DNA of 64,000 nt from Massiliimalia sp050943535 (GCA_050943535.1 JBMNPJ010000001.1:248001-312000); one strand, 5' to 3'; positions 8,311 through 17,264 are shown, counted from the first letter of the stretch. Translations and numbers: made by a program. Notes: a model not told the origin generated them from the sequence alone.

Positions 8311-10058
8311 ATTTGATGATTGACGGACGTAAAGTGTCTGTAGAAGAAGGAACAACAATTTTAGATGCAGCAGCTCAATCTGGTATTCCAGTACCAAGTC
8401 TTTGCTATTTAAAAGATTTGAACGAAATCGGTGCCTGCCGTGTCTGCGTTGTAGAATTGGAAGGAAAAGAAAAACTGGTTACTGCCTGCAACAATGTGGT
8501 AGAAGAAGGTATGGTGGTATTCACCAACAGCCCAAAAGTGCGGGAAACCAGAAGAACCAATGTAGAGCTTTTGTTGTCTCAGCATGACTGCCATTGTGCA
8601 ACCTGTGTTCGAAGCGGCAACTGTAATCTGCAGAAAATTGCCAATGATTTGGGAATTTTAGAACTGCCATTTGAAAAGGACGTTACCGTTCTTCCATGGA
8701 ACAAGGAATTCCCTCTGATCAAGGATTCTGCAAAATGTATTAAATGTATGCGCTGTATCCAGGTTTGTGATAAAATTCAGAGCTTGAATATTTGGGACGT
8801 GGCAAACACCGGTTCCCGTACGACAGTAGACGTAACCTTCAACCGTAAGATTGAAGACGCAGACTGTTCTTTGTGCGGACAGTGTATTACCCACTGTCCA
8901 GTAGGCGCTTTGCGGGAACGGGATGATACTCAGAAAGCATTCCGTGCACTGTCTGCTCCTGGAAAAATTACTGTTGTACAGATTGCTCCAGCAGTTCGTG
9001 CTGCTTGGGGTGAAAGTCTGGGCTTGACTCGTGAAGAAGCCACTGTAAAACGTTTAGTAGCAGCTTTGCGCAGAATGGGATTTGATTATATCTTTGATAC
9101 CAACTTCAGCGCTGACCTGACCATTATGGAAGAGGGAAGCGAATTTTTGGAAAAACTCAAAGATCGGGAACACAACACCTTCCCAATGTTCACTTCCTGT
9201 TGCCCAGGGTGGGTTCGGTTTTTGAAATCACAGTATCCGGATATGGTACATCAGCTGTCTACTGCAAAATCTCCTCAGCAGATGTTTGGTGCAGTTACCA
9301 AGAGTTACTATGCGGATTTACTGAAAGTGGATCCAGAAAATATCTGCTCTATTTCTGTTATGCCGTGTATTGCGAAAAAACATGAAGCTGCTTTGGAAGT
9401 CATGAGCGATGCTGGTGCAGGCCAGGATGTGGATATTGTTCTGACTACCCGCGAAATTGACCGTATGATCCGTGCAGAACATATTGTAGTAAAAGATCTT
9501 CCAGAAGAAGAATTTGATACACCTTTGGGTGTTGGTACCGGTGCTGGTGTTATCTTTGGAGCTACTGGTGGTGTAATGGAAGCTGCTTTGAGAAGTGCAT
9601 ATTATCTGGTGACCGGAAATAATCCTGATCCTGATGCGTTTAAAGATGTTCGGGGTATGGATGGCTGGAAAGAGGCTACTTTTGATATTGCTGGAACCAA
9701 AGTGCGCACAGCAATTGTCAGTGGTTTGGGAAATACCAGAAAACTGATTGAAGCTTTGCGTGCGAAGAAAGTAAAATATGATTTTGTGGAAGTCATGGCA
9801 TGTCCAGGAGGATGTTCTGGCGGCGGCGGTCAGCCGATCACAGATGGTCAGGAATTGGCTGGTGTTCGTGCTGATAACTTGTATGCGCTGGATAAAGCTT
9901 CTGACATTCGTTTCTCTCATGAAAATCCGTCTATTAAACAGATTTATGACGACTATTTACAGCGTCCTTTGTCTCATAAATGTCATAAACTGCTCCATAC
10001 TGATCACGAAGCCTGGACAATGCCTTTGTCTCCATGGCCAAAAGATGACCAGATTTAA
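8304..10058 (+). CDS. hydA: [FeFe] hydrogenase, multi-cluster
   Basis: 584 residues. Domain order: N-terminal 2Fe-2S (Cys34/45/48/62), His-Cys3 4Fe-4S region (QHDCHCATCVRSGNC), two ferredoxin 4Fe-4S clusters (CIKCMRCIQVC at 145-155; CSLCGQCITHCP at 188-199), then the H-cluster domain. All three H-cluster signatures are intact: TSCCPGW (Cys299/300), MPCIAKKHE (Cys354), and MACPGGCSGGGGQP (Cys500/504). It catalyses reversible proton reduction to H2. The C-terminal small-subunit-like segment is present. HydEFG maturases are not in this window. Translationally coupled to the upstream flavoprotein, which should supply electrons. Confidence 0.95.
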   Translation: MVNLMIDGRKVSVEEGTTILDAAAQSGIPVPSLCYLKDLNEIGACRVCVVELEGKEKLVTACNNVVEEGMVVFTNSPKVRETRRTNVELLLSQHDCHCATCVRSGNCNLQKIANDLGILELPFEKDVTVLPWNKEFPLIKDSAKCIKCMRCIQVCDKIQSLNIWDVANTGSRTTVDVTFNRKIEDADCSLCGQCITHCPVGALRERDDTQKAFRALSAPGKITVVQIAPAVRAAWGESLGLTREEATVKRLVAALRRMGFDYIFDTNFSADLTIMEEGSEFLEKLKDREHNTFPMFTSCCPGWVRFLKSQYPDMVHQLSTAKSPQQMFGAVTKSYYADLLKVDPENICSISVMPCIAKKHEAALEVMSDAGAGQDVDIVLTTREIDRMIRAEHIVVKDLPEEEFDTPLGVGTGAGVIFGATGGVMEAALRSAYYLVTGNNPDPDAFKDVRGMDGWKEATFDIAGTKVRTAIVSGLGNTRKLIEALRAKKVKYDFVEVMACPGGCSGGGGQPITDGQELAGVRADNLYALDKASDIRFSHENPSIKQIYDDYLQRPLSHKCHKLLHTDHEAWTMPLSPWPKDDQI

Positions 10059-10087
10059 GACAGTTTAAAAGGAATACTTAGATGTGG

Positions 10088-10119
10088 ATCCCCTCGGTAA
10101 GTTTACCGAGGGGATTTTT
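10088..10119 (+). terminator. Terminator after hydA
   Basis: 13-bp perfect stem (10088-10100 with 10103-10115) with a T5 tail, 30 bases after the hydA stop. Confidence 0.9.
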
Positions 10120-10139
10120 ACAGCAACAAGATAAAAAAG

Positions 10140-10168
10140 AAAAGCGTTTTCAGCCTGAAAACGCTTTT
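10140..10168. terminator. Second hairpin, terminator for the ABC exporter operon
   Basis: A 14-bp inverted repeat (AAAAGCGTTTTCAG and its complement) with T-runs on both strands, downstream of the leftward ABC exporter and after the hydA terminator. Confidence 0.75.
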
Positions 10169-10195
10169 TAACATACAATATTTTCAATTAAAAAC

Positions 10196-12019
10196 TCAGT
10201 TTAAAATTTCTGTCATAGATTCTTCTTCAAACTGCTTGCTGTACAGGGTATGGTAATAACCGCCTTTTTTCAAAAGTTCCTGATGAGTTCCTTGTTCAAT
10301 GATACGGCCGTCTTTGACTACTAAAATGATATCAGCCTGTCGAATGGTGGACAGCCGGTGGGCAATCAGAAAAGAGGTGCGATCCTTTAATAACAGAGAA
10401 ATGGCATCCTGAATTAATTGTTCTGTCTGAGTGTCAATGGAAGATGTTGCTTCATCCAGTACAAAAATTCTGGGGTCTGCCAATACTGCACGAGCAAAAG
10501 AAATCAGCTGTTTTTCTCCGGTAGAAAGCCGGTCACCGCCTTCACCAACGTCACTGTACCAGCCATGTTCCAGTTTTTGTACCACCGTATCAGCGGAAAC
10601 TGCTTTGGCAGCTGCTTTGATCTGCTCTTCAGTGGCATCCAGTTTACCATAACGGATATTGTCCATTACCGTTCCGGTAAACAAATGAGGGCTTTGCAGC
10701 ACATATCCAATATTGCTGTGCAGCCAGAGCTGTCCTCGTTCCCGATAATCCACTCCATCAATGAGAATTTGACCTTCAGTAGGTTCAAAGAAGCGGCAGA
10801 CCAGATTCACTAAAGTGGATTTTCCAGCTCCGGTTTCTCCTACAATTGCTACTGTAGAACCGGCTGGGATTTTTAAATTAAAGTGGCTGAGCACTTCTTC
10901 ATTTCCGTCGGGATAGTGGAAAGATACGTCCCGAAATTCAATGTCTCCCCGGATAGGTTCCCAGTTTTCGGGTTTGGGATCAAATACGGTTCCGTATTTT
11001 TCAATAACTTCCGGAGTGTCTGTAATCAGAGGTTTTTCTTCCATCAGTCCCACCACCCGCTCAATATTGGCCTGGGAAGAGACCAGTTCAGAAAGAATAC
11101 TGGCAATGCGCTGTACTGGTTCAAAGATTCCTACAGCATAAGAGGTGAAAGCAGAAAGGGTCCCTACCATCAACAGATTGTCAAGCACCATGCTGCCCCC
11201 TTGCTGTAAAACAATAGCGGTAACAGCAGAACTTAATAAAAGAACCAGAGGAATAAAAATGGCGTTTAATCGTGCCGCGTGTACTCCAAAACTGCGCATA
11301 TCGCTGGTCAAATGGCGGAATTCTTCGGCGTTTTGATCTTCGATTACCAAAGTTTTGGAGGTTTTTGCTCCCATGATTCCTTCATTATAAGCGCTGGTGA
11401 TGCGGGAATTTTGTTTGCGCACTTTTCGGTTCCAAAACAAAATCCGTTTTTGGAAATACACTGTTAATAGGGCAATCAAAGGAACTACCAACATAACAGT
11501 GAGTGCCAGCTTAACATTGAGAAACAGCATGGCAATAAAGACACAAATTACATAGGACAGAGCCCAGATAATATCTGCCAGCTGCCAGGCACACATGCCT
11601 GCAATCCGGTTGGTGTCGCTCATAACCCGGGCTAAAATATATCCTACCGGCGTTGTGTTGTAGTAAGAAAGGGAAAGGGACTGCAGATGGATGAAACAGG
11701 AACGCTTCATATCTCTGCCCAGCCGCATTTCCATTTTCATGGAGCTTCGGGTAAATACAACCACACTGATGGTTTGCAGCAAAATTGCACCAATGTATAC
11801 CAGCCCAAACTGCACAAGACCGTCTGTAGTTCTGGCTTCAATAAACTCGTCAATGGCATATCGCTGGAAAAGAGGAAGTGCAATGTCAATGAGAGCACAA
11901 AACAGATTTCCCAGCAAAATAATTGCCATTAATTTACGAAACGGTTTTAAAAAGGGAAGAAGTTTTTTCCAGATGGAAAGTTCAAAGGATTTTGTATATT
12001 CTTTTTCGTCAATCCGCAT
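10196..12019 (-). CDS. Heterodimeric ABC exporter, BmrD-like subunit
   Basis: 607 residues: six-helix exporter membrane domain (~1-330) and a C-terminal ATPase. Walker A is GETGAGKST, the signature is LSTGEKQ (second Gly replaced by Thr), Walker B with its catalytic Glu is VLDEATSSID, and the switch His is in IAHRLST. Intact catalytic Glu plus an odd signature fits the subunit whose Walker B serves the active site in BmrCD/LmrCD-type exporters. Likely exports drugs or lipophilic compounds. Its start overlaps the end of the partner gene by 11 bases. Confidence 0.88.
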   Translation of the reverse strand: MRIDEKEYTKSFELSIWKKLLPFLKPFRKLMAIILLGNLFCALIDIALPLFQRYAIDEFIEARTTDGLVQFGLVYIGAILLQTISVVVFTRSSMKMEMRLGRDMKRSCFIHLQSLSLSYYNTTPVGYILARVMSDTNRIAGMCAWQLADIIWALSYVICVFIAMLFLNVKLALTVMLVVPLIALLTVYFQKRILFWNRKVRKQNSRITSAYNEGIMGAKTSKTLVIEDQNAEEFRHLTSDMRSFGVHAARLNAIFIPLVLLLSSAVTAIVLQQGGSMVLDNLLMVGTLSAFTSYAVGIFEPVQRIASILSELVSSQANIERVVGLMEEKPLITDTPEVIEKYGTVFDPKPENWEPIRGDIEFRDVSFHYPDGNEEVLSHFNLKIPAGSTVAIVGETGAGKSTLVNLVCRFFEPTEGQILIDGVDYRERGQLWLHSNIGYVLQSPHLFTGTVMDNIRYGKLDATEEQIKAAAKAVSADTVVQKLEHGWYSDVGEGGDRLSTGEKQLISFARAVLADPRIFVLDEATSSIDTQTEQLIQDAISLLLKDRTSFLIAHRLSTIRQADIILVVKDGRIIEQGTHQELLKKGGYYHTLYSKQFEEESMTEILN

Positions 12020-13847
12020 GATGTTCCCCTCCTTTCAGTAATTCCCGGTCACTGCTGTTCATTTGAATTTCGTAAATGTCGCGGTAAATTCCGGGACGGG
12101 AAATCAGCTGCTGATGGGTTCCTAAATCCTGGAATTTACCGTCTTCCAATACCAGGATTTGGTCTGCCTGCATCAGGGTAGTAATTCGGTGAGAAATTAA
12201 AAGAATGGTAGCTTGCCCCATTCGTTCTTTCAAAGTAGCACGGATTTTTGCGTCGGTTTCTGCGTCAACAGCGGAAAGGGAGTCGTCAAAAATCATAATG
12301 GGTGCATGCTGCATCAGCATTCGGGCAATGGCTACCCGCTGTTTCTGCCCGCCGGAAAGGGTAACGCCACGTTCTCCTACAATGGTGTCATATCCGTCGT
12401 GGAAACTGTCAATGGCATCATCTACACAGGCGATACAGGCAGAACGGCGGATCTCATCAAAATCTGCTCCGGGATGGCTAATGGCAATATTTTCTTTAAT
12501 GGTACGGGAAAACAAGAAAGGCTCCTGGAGAACCAACCCAATGTTTTTGCGCAGATAATCTCTTTGAATAGAACGGATATCAATTCCCCCAATGGTGATA
12601 CTGCCTTCGTCTTCTTTCAGGTCATAAAGACGGTCCAGCAGATGAACCAGGGTGCTTTTGCCGGAACCGGTACCCCCTAATACAGCAAAAACTTTTCCGG
12701 CAGGAATGGTAAAAGTCAGGTGATCCAGTACTGGTTTTTGTCCTTCGTAGGAGAAAGTGACATCATGAAAAGCAATATCCCGATTCATGGGAGGGGTTAC
12801 GGCATTGGGAGATTCCTGTTCTTCTTCAGCATTTAAAATGTAAATGACTCGGTCGATGGAAACCCCTGCCTTGCTCATTTCGGACAGGATACGTCCCAGT
12901 CCGCGGATCGGCCAGATCATAGAGGAATTGTAAGAAACGAATGCTAAAAATACCCCCAGAGTAATTTCGCCCCGAACTGCCAGAACGGTGCCTAAAACAA
13001 TCACAGTCAAAATCTGCAGACCGGTGATAAAATCTCCTAAACTCCAGTAAATGCTCATGAGTTTCCCCAGTTGGATCCAGTAAGAGGCAAAAGCTTCATT
13101 TTTTTCATCAAAACGGTTTACTTCAAAACGCTCTCTGCCAAATGCCCGCACTACCCGTACACCGGTCAGATTTTCCTGTACGGTAGAAGAAAGAACTCCT
13201 TCCGCTTCATCAGCTATCCGGAATCGGGCAGCAATTTTAGAGTAAAAAATAGCGGAATAGAGCAGAACAATGGGGATAAATATGGTGGCAACCAAAGCGA
13301 TTTTCCAGTTCATAGAGAACATAATGGACAGGGAAACGGTCACCAAAAATACAACACGAATTACTTCCAGCAGCTGATTGGTAATAAAGTTTCGAACTAC
13401 TTCTACATCGGAGGTGCACCGCTGAATAATTTCGCCGGTTTGATGTTTTACATGCCATTCAAAAGGAAGGTGCTGAATATGAGCAAACAACTGATCCCGC
13501 AGATTTTTTACAAATCCTTCGGATCCTTTGGCTGTAGTAACTCGCAGACCATAATTGCAGATACCTGACAAAAGTGCTGTCAGGATAATGGAAATGGCGG
13601 CAATCAGCAGCGTTTGGGCTGGACGGGAGCGCAAAAATTCCAGATCTACAAAGGTTTCTGCCCAGAAGGGGAGTTCATTTGCAGAGTTTCCCAGCACAGA
13701 ATCCACTGTTACACTAATAATCTGAGGGGTCAGCGCATTGAGTACTGTGAAACAAGCAGAAAAAACCAAAGACCATACAAAAAAGTGGATTTGCCCCTTC
13801 ATAAATTTGAACATGGATTTTACTTGGAGTGATTTCACATTGTGCAT
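12009..13847 (-). CDS. Heterodimeric ABC exporter, BmrC-like subunit
   Basis: 612 residues from the ATG at 13847, chosen because AAAGGA lies seven bases upstream; longer in-frame starts have no such site. Membrane domain ~15-330, then ATPase: Walker A GGTGSGKST, canonical signature LSGGQKQ, Walker B IMIFDDSLSAVD, H-loop ISHRITT. The residue after the Walker B Asp is Asp instead of Glu, the mark of a degenerate nucleotide site, as in BmrC and TM287. With the downstream overlapping gene this makes one exporter. The upstream region carries three 19-bp tandem repeats, possibly operators. Confidence 0.88.
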   Translation of the reverse strand: MHNVKSLQVKSMFKFMKGQIHFFVWSLVFSACFTVLNALTPQIISVTVDSVLGNSANELPFWAETFVDLEFLRSRPAQTLLIAAISIILTALLSGICNYGLRVTTAKGSEGFVKNLRDQLFAHIQHLPFEWHVKHQTGEIIQRCTSDVEVVRNFITNQLLEVIRVVFLVTVSLSIMFSMNWKIALVATIFIPIVLLYSAIFYSKIAARFRIADEAEGVLSSTVQENLTGVRVVRAFGRERFEVNRFDEKNEAFASYWIQLGKLMSIYWSLGDFITGLQILTVIVLGTVLAVRGEITLGVFLAFVSYNSSMIWPIRGLGRILSEMSKAGVSIDRVIYILNAEEEQESPNAVTPPMNRDIAFHDVTFSYEGQKPVLDHLTFTIPAGKVFAVLGGTGSGKSTLVHLLDRLYDLKEDEGSITIGGIDIRSIQRDYLRKNIGLVLQEPFLFSRTIKENIAISHPGADFDEIRRSACIACVDDAIDSFHDGYDTIVGERGVTLSGGQKQRVAIARMLMQHAPIMIFDDSLSAVDAETDAKIRATLKERMGQATILLISHRITTLMQADQILVLEDGKFQDLGTHQQLISRPGIYRDIYEIQMNSSDRELLKGGEHHAD

Positions 13848-13950
13848 AAAATGTCCTTTCTGCCAAAGATGCATAGATGTGGGACAATGAAATGAAAGAA
13901 ACAACCCAAAACCGCTTGGGTATGGGATTGTTTAGTTGTGCATTACACAA

Positions 13951-14007
13951 CAGCGTTTTGTATACATAGCAACGCTTTGTATATACAGCAGCGCTTTGTA
14001 TACGCAC
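13951..14007. repeat. Three 19-bp tandem repeats upstream of ABC exporter
   Basis: Units at 13951-13969, 13970-13988 and 13989-14007 share CA(G/A)CG(T/C)TTTGTATA. Each carries a GTATA(C/T) core, and AGCGTT/AACGCT inverted pairs span neighbouring units. They sit about 100 bases before the exporter start, where a repressor or activator array would be expected. The rest of the divergent gap also holds a 12-bp AT-rich inverted repeat (14098-14109 with 14124-14135). No gene is seen between 13848 and 14310. Confidence 0.7.
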
Positions 14008-14310
14008 AAAAATACCGTTTAACTGCTTTGACCTGATTTACAACTCCTGTCAGAACGCAACGAAAAAGCAACAAACGGTTAATTCTTAAATTATCACAAA
14101 ACTTATAAACGGTCAATTGGCTTTTTATAAGTTTTTTACAAACTCATAAAAATTGTAGACCTGCCTAAGAGAAAAGAGTCGGATTTGGGAAAATTTCCAG
14201 ATTTTATCAGGATCAGTTGGGGGTCAGAAGCACAAAAATCAGTTGCAATTCCACTGAAAAAAAGCTATACTTAAATTATTAATATGTATCAAAGATGGGA
14301 GCGTGTTGGC

Positions 14311-15279
14311 ATGAATACCCAGGCTACATTTAAAAAAGCAGCTTTTGGCGGTTTTGACCGGCAGGATGTTTTAAATGGATTTGAACGCCTGAGCAAAGAA
14401 TATACTCAGGAATTGGAAGAGATAACCCAGCAGCTGAAAAATACAGAAGCGGAAAAGCAACAAATTTCCGACGATTTAGAACGGGCACAGAAATCATTGG
14501 AAGAAAAGGAAGAAACCAATCATAAGCTTCAGCAGCTGGTTCGGCACCAGGTTGAAGAAAATACCAAAATGAAACAGCAGTTGGAAGCGTTGCAGCGTCA
14601 GCTTCGGGAAACCAGTCAGGAATTGGATTCTACCAAAACGGTGCTGGAAGAAAAGCAGGCGCGTCTGAATAAAATTGATGAAGTTGGTTTCCAGGCAGAT
14701 CGTTTGATCAGTGAGGCCAACAGCCGTTCTGCCAGCACTTTGGCAGAAGCAAACAATAAAGCGGCCAACTTAATAAAGGAAGCTTCTGTAAAAGCTAATA
14801 CCGTGGTGGAACAGGCAAATCAGAAATCAGAAGAAATGATTCAAAAAGCCAATGAGGAAGTGGAACGGATAAAAAATGCCGCACAGGAATATAACCTGCA
14901 GGCAAAACGTCGGTTAACCGATTTGGCTGCGGAACTGTCTGAACGAGATAAAAAAGCGGCAATGAAAGCTTCTGAAATCGTCCGGGATGCTCATTCTCAG
15001 GCTGATGAAATTATTCGGGAAGCAAAACAAAAGGTAAAGCATGCTAACGAGCAGTATCGCTTTTTTTGTCAGCAGATTGCCGCGCTGAAATCATCTTCTT
15101 TGAAACTTTTAAAAGAAGCAGAGATGGCAGTTGAACAGTTGGGAAAAGACCTGCCGGATACACTGGATACAGAAGAAATTTTTCAGTCCGCTCCGGTAAA
15201 TGAATCAGAGGATTCAAAACAGCCGGAGTTTTTTCGAAAAGCCACCGTTGTCCGTAAAAGAAATCCGTTTTCCGAATAA
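14311..15279 (+). CDS. DivIVA-domain coiled-coil protein
   Basis: 322 residues from the ATG at 14311 (GGGAG nine bases before). The N-terminus (TFKKAAFGGFDRQDVLNGFERL) matches the DivIVA/GpsB lipid-binding start; it is followed by almost continuous coiled coil rich in Glu, Gln, Lys and Ala to ~residue 270. There is an unusual Ala-rich stretch with repeating EA(N/S)xKA units at ~130-190, resembling the linker of V-type ATPase E/H-like subunits. Such proteins act in polar growth or division-site organisation. The C-terminal 50 residues look disordered. Likely cotranscribed with the fumarase-beta-like gene. Confidence 0.75.
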   Translation: MNTQATFKKAAFGGFDRQDVLNGFERLSKEYTQELEEITQQLKNTEAEKQQISDDLERAQKSLEEKEETNHKLQQLVRHQVEENTKMKQQLEALQRQLRETSQELDSTKTVLEEKQARLNKIDEVGFQADRLISEANSRSASTLAEANNKAANLIKEASVKANTVVEQANQKSEEMIQKANEEVERIKNAAQEYNLQAKRRLTDLAAELSERDKKAAMKASEIVRDAHSQADEIIREAKQKVKHANEQYRFFCQQIAALKSSSLKLLKEAEMAVEQLGKDLPDTLDTEEIFQSAPVNESEDSKQPEFFRKATVVRKRNPFSE

Positions 15280-15379
15280 CGGTCAAATAAATGGTGGCAA
15301 TATCAGAAGATATCCTCAAAAAGGCTATCAGGAAACCTGGCTGGACAGTGTTTACCGAAAATTAAAGGAGTGGTTTTGA
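15200..15379 (+). CDS. Possible overlapping 59-aa reading frame
   Basis: An ATG at 15200 opens a +1 frame relative to the DivIVA-like gene. It runs through its last 80 bases and the following 90-base gap, and ends in a TGA that overlaps the next ATG (TGATG). The encoded tail (RYPQKGYQETWLDSVYRKLKEWF) looks protein-like. No clear ribosome binding site is present. It may be a coupled small gene, a frameshifted C-terminus of the DivIVA-like protein, or chance. Confidence 0.2.
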   Translation: MNQRIQNSRSFFEKPPLSVKEIRFPNNGQINGGNIRRYPQKGYQETWLDSVYRKLKEWF

Positions 15380-15945
15380 TGGCGGTTTGGGAATTAGACG
15401 CTTCACAGTTAAAAGAAAAGGCAAAAGAGCTGCGTACCTTTGACCGGGTTTTGCTTTCCGGGACCATTTATACTGCAAGGGATGCGGCACATAAAAAGAT
15501 TCGGGCTTTGCTGGCTCAGGGGCAGGAGCTGCCCTTTGCGCTGGATGGCGCTACGATTTATTATGCGGGACCCACCCCGTCTCCGGATCATCTTCCTATT
15601 GGTTCCTGCGGACCGACCACGTCTGGACGTATGGATGTATATGCTCCTGGATTTTTGGATTTGGGACTCAGCGCCATGATCGGAAAAGGTCAGAGAAATC
15701 AAGCAGTAGTTGACGCGATTGTACGCAATCAGGCGGTTTATCTTTGTGCCATTGGGGGAGCAGGTGCGCTGGCGTGCAAGTGCATTCAGTCCTGCGAAGT
15801 GATTGCTTTCCCAGAGCTGGGATGTGAATCGGTAAAACGTCTTACCATTGAACGTTTTCCGTTAATTGTGGCAATTGATGCTCAGGGGAACGATATTTTT
15901 AAACAGGGAAAAGAACGCTATCAGTCTTCTTTGTGTGTGGGATAA
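15379..15945 (+). CDS. Fumarase/tartrate dehydratase beta-subunit-like protein
   Basis: 188 residues starting at the ATG at 15379 with AAAGGAG upstream. It matches the beta (C-terminal) domain of class I fumarase/L-tartrate dehydratase: LLSGTIYTARDAAHKK, IYYAGPTP, GSCGPTTSGRMD, MIGKG, and GGAGALACKCI. In this family the beta chain pairs with an alpha chain that binds the 4Fe-4S cluster; together they hydrate fumarate to malate. No alpha subunit gene lies next to it, so its partner is elsewhere or it acts alone. A long hairpin terminator follows. Confidence 0.85.
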   Translation: MAVWELDASQLKEKAKELRTFDRVLLSGTIYTARDAAHKKIRALLAQGQELPFALDGATIYYAGPTPSPDHLPIGSCGPTTSGRMDVYAPGFLDLGLSAMIGKGQRNQAVVDAIVRNQAVYLCAIGGAGALACKCIQSCEVIAFPELGCESVKRLTIERFPLIVAIDAQGNDIFKQGKERYQSSLCVG

Positions 15946-15958
15946 TAGAAATCGTCAG

Positions 15959-16003
15959 GCAGGTTTGCTGTAAAACTGTGTTTTGCGGCAGACCTGCTTT
16001 TTT
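15959..16003 (+). terminator. Terminator after fumarase-beta gene
   Basis: An 18-bp imperfect stem (15959-15976 with 15980-15997) ending in T6. Confidence 0.85.
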
Positions 16004-16148
16004 GTACGTGCGTCTGAATTTGAAAGAATTTATCTTCTTTGATTTCAAAAACAGGAGATGTTTTTAATGGGATAGATAGAAAACACGGGAAATACTGGGG
16101 GATTTTCAAAAAGACTTAAAATTTTTTTGAATCTTTTTGAATTAATAG

Positions 16149-16177
16149 TTGCATTTTTTTTCAGAACACGGTAAAAT
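16149..16177 (+). promoter_or_regulatory. Promoter of rpiR-family gene
   Basis: TTGCAT (16149-16154), 17-bp spacer, TAAAAT (16172-16177). The ~200-base leader contains a GC-rich hairpin (AACCGGCG/CGCCGGTT, 16192-16213). Nothing else is recognised between 16004 and 16382. Confidence 0.6.
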
Positions 16178-16382
16178 AAAAAAAGATAAAGAACCGGCGG
16201 ATTGTCGCCGGTTTCGCAATGTGTTCGGAGAACAAAATTAAAAAACAAAAATGAAACTCAGGGTCGCTTTTTATCTGACGAAGATCCCACTGTGTAGGCA
16301 GAATCAATGGTTGGGAGAAGAGCAGGATGTTGTTGTAAGCGGGGTTTCATTTTTGGACTGCAGGAAAGGAACCGTCATCGTT

Positions 16383-17264
16383 ATGAATAATGATGTTTTA
16401 TCTATGATTTCGGAAAAAATCACACATTTGTCCAAAGGACAAAAATTAATTGCCGGGTATATTTTAAACCATTATGATAAGGCAGCGTTTATGACTGCTT
16501 CTAAGCTGGGAGATATTGTGGGCGTCAGTGAATCCACTGTGGTTCGCTTTGCGTTTGAATTGGGTTATGACGGCTATCCGGGGCTTCAAAAAGCACTTCA
16601 GGAAATGATCCGCAACCGGCTGACCGCAGTACAGCGGATTGAAGTGGCAAATGAACAGCTGGGAAACGAGGAGGTGCTGGACAAGGTGCTGAATCTGGAT
16701 ATTGAACGTATCCGCCGCACTTTAGAAGAAACTTCTCGGGATGATTTTAACGGCGCTGTCAACTCCATTGCCAATGCTCGGAATATTTATATTTTGGGTT
16801 CTCGAAGCGCAGCAAGTTTAGCCCGTTTTATTTCTTACTATTTTAATTTGATGTTTGCCAATGTAAAGTTGGTGCACACCACCAGTTCCGGGGAAATGTT
16901 TGAACAGATTATGCGGGTGAATGAGGAAGATGTGATGATTGGTATCAGCTTTCCCCGTTATTCCAAGCGCACCGCTACAGCATTGAGCTATGCAAAAAGC
17001 AAAAAAGCCAAGGTTGTAGCAATCACTGACAGCATTTCTTCTCCTCTGGTAAAAGAGTCTGACTATTTTTTGCAGGCGCGCAGTGATATGGCCTCTTTTG
17101 TAGACAGCTTGGTAGCGCCTTTGAGTTTGATTAATGCATTGATTGTGGCAGTGGGGCTGAAAAAGACAGAAGAAATTACCCAGACATTTAATCAGCTGGA
17201 AGAAATTTGGGATAAGTACGAAGTGTACGAGAAAGCTGAGGATCAGAAAAAGAATGAAATATGA
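16383..17264 (+). CDS. MurR/RpiR family transcriptional regulator
   Basis: 293 residues: N-terminal RpiR helix-turn-helix (~1-77; KAAFMTASKLGDIVGVSESTVVRFAFELGYDGYPGLQ) and a C-terminal SIS sugar-phosphate-binding domain (~110-250; NIYILGSRSAASLARFI, VMIGISFPRYS, AKVVAITDS). Family members sense phosphosugars and control sugar use. The ATG at 16383 is chosen because HTH_6 proteins begin about there; GGAAAGGAA precedes it. It overlaps the downstream flavoprotein gene by 11 bases, so the two are coupled; no sugar genes adjoin it. Effector unknown. Confidence 0.88.
   Translation: MNNDVLSMISEKITHLSKGQKLIAGYILNHYDKAAFMTASKLGDIVGVSESTVVRFAFELGYDGYPGLQKALQEMIRNRLTAVQRIEVANEQLGNEEVLDKVLNLDIERIRRTLEETSRDDFNGAVNSIANARNIYILGSRSAASLARFISYYFNLMFANVKLVHTTSSGEMFEQIMRVNEEDVMIGISFPRYSKRTATALSYAKSKKAKVVAITDSISSPLVKESDYFLQARSDMASFVDSLVAPLSLINALIVAVGLKKTEEITQTFNQLEEIWDKYEVYEKAEDQKKNEI

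Noticed and set aside
7327..8397. Long antisense frame across the hydrogenase flavoprotein
   Set aside because: A shadow of the well-supported + strand gene; no motif, no ribosome binding site.
10196..13847. Two independent homodimeric ABC exporters
   Set aside because: The overlap of the genes and the Glu-to-Asp change in one Walker B fit one heterodimeric exporter.
13951..14007. Possible replication iterons
   Set aside because: Three short units upstream of an exporter, with no replication initiator gene and no DnaA-box cluster; regulatory repeats are more likely.
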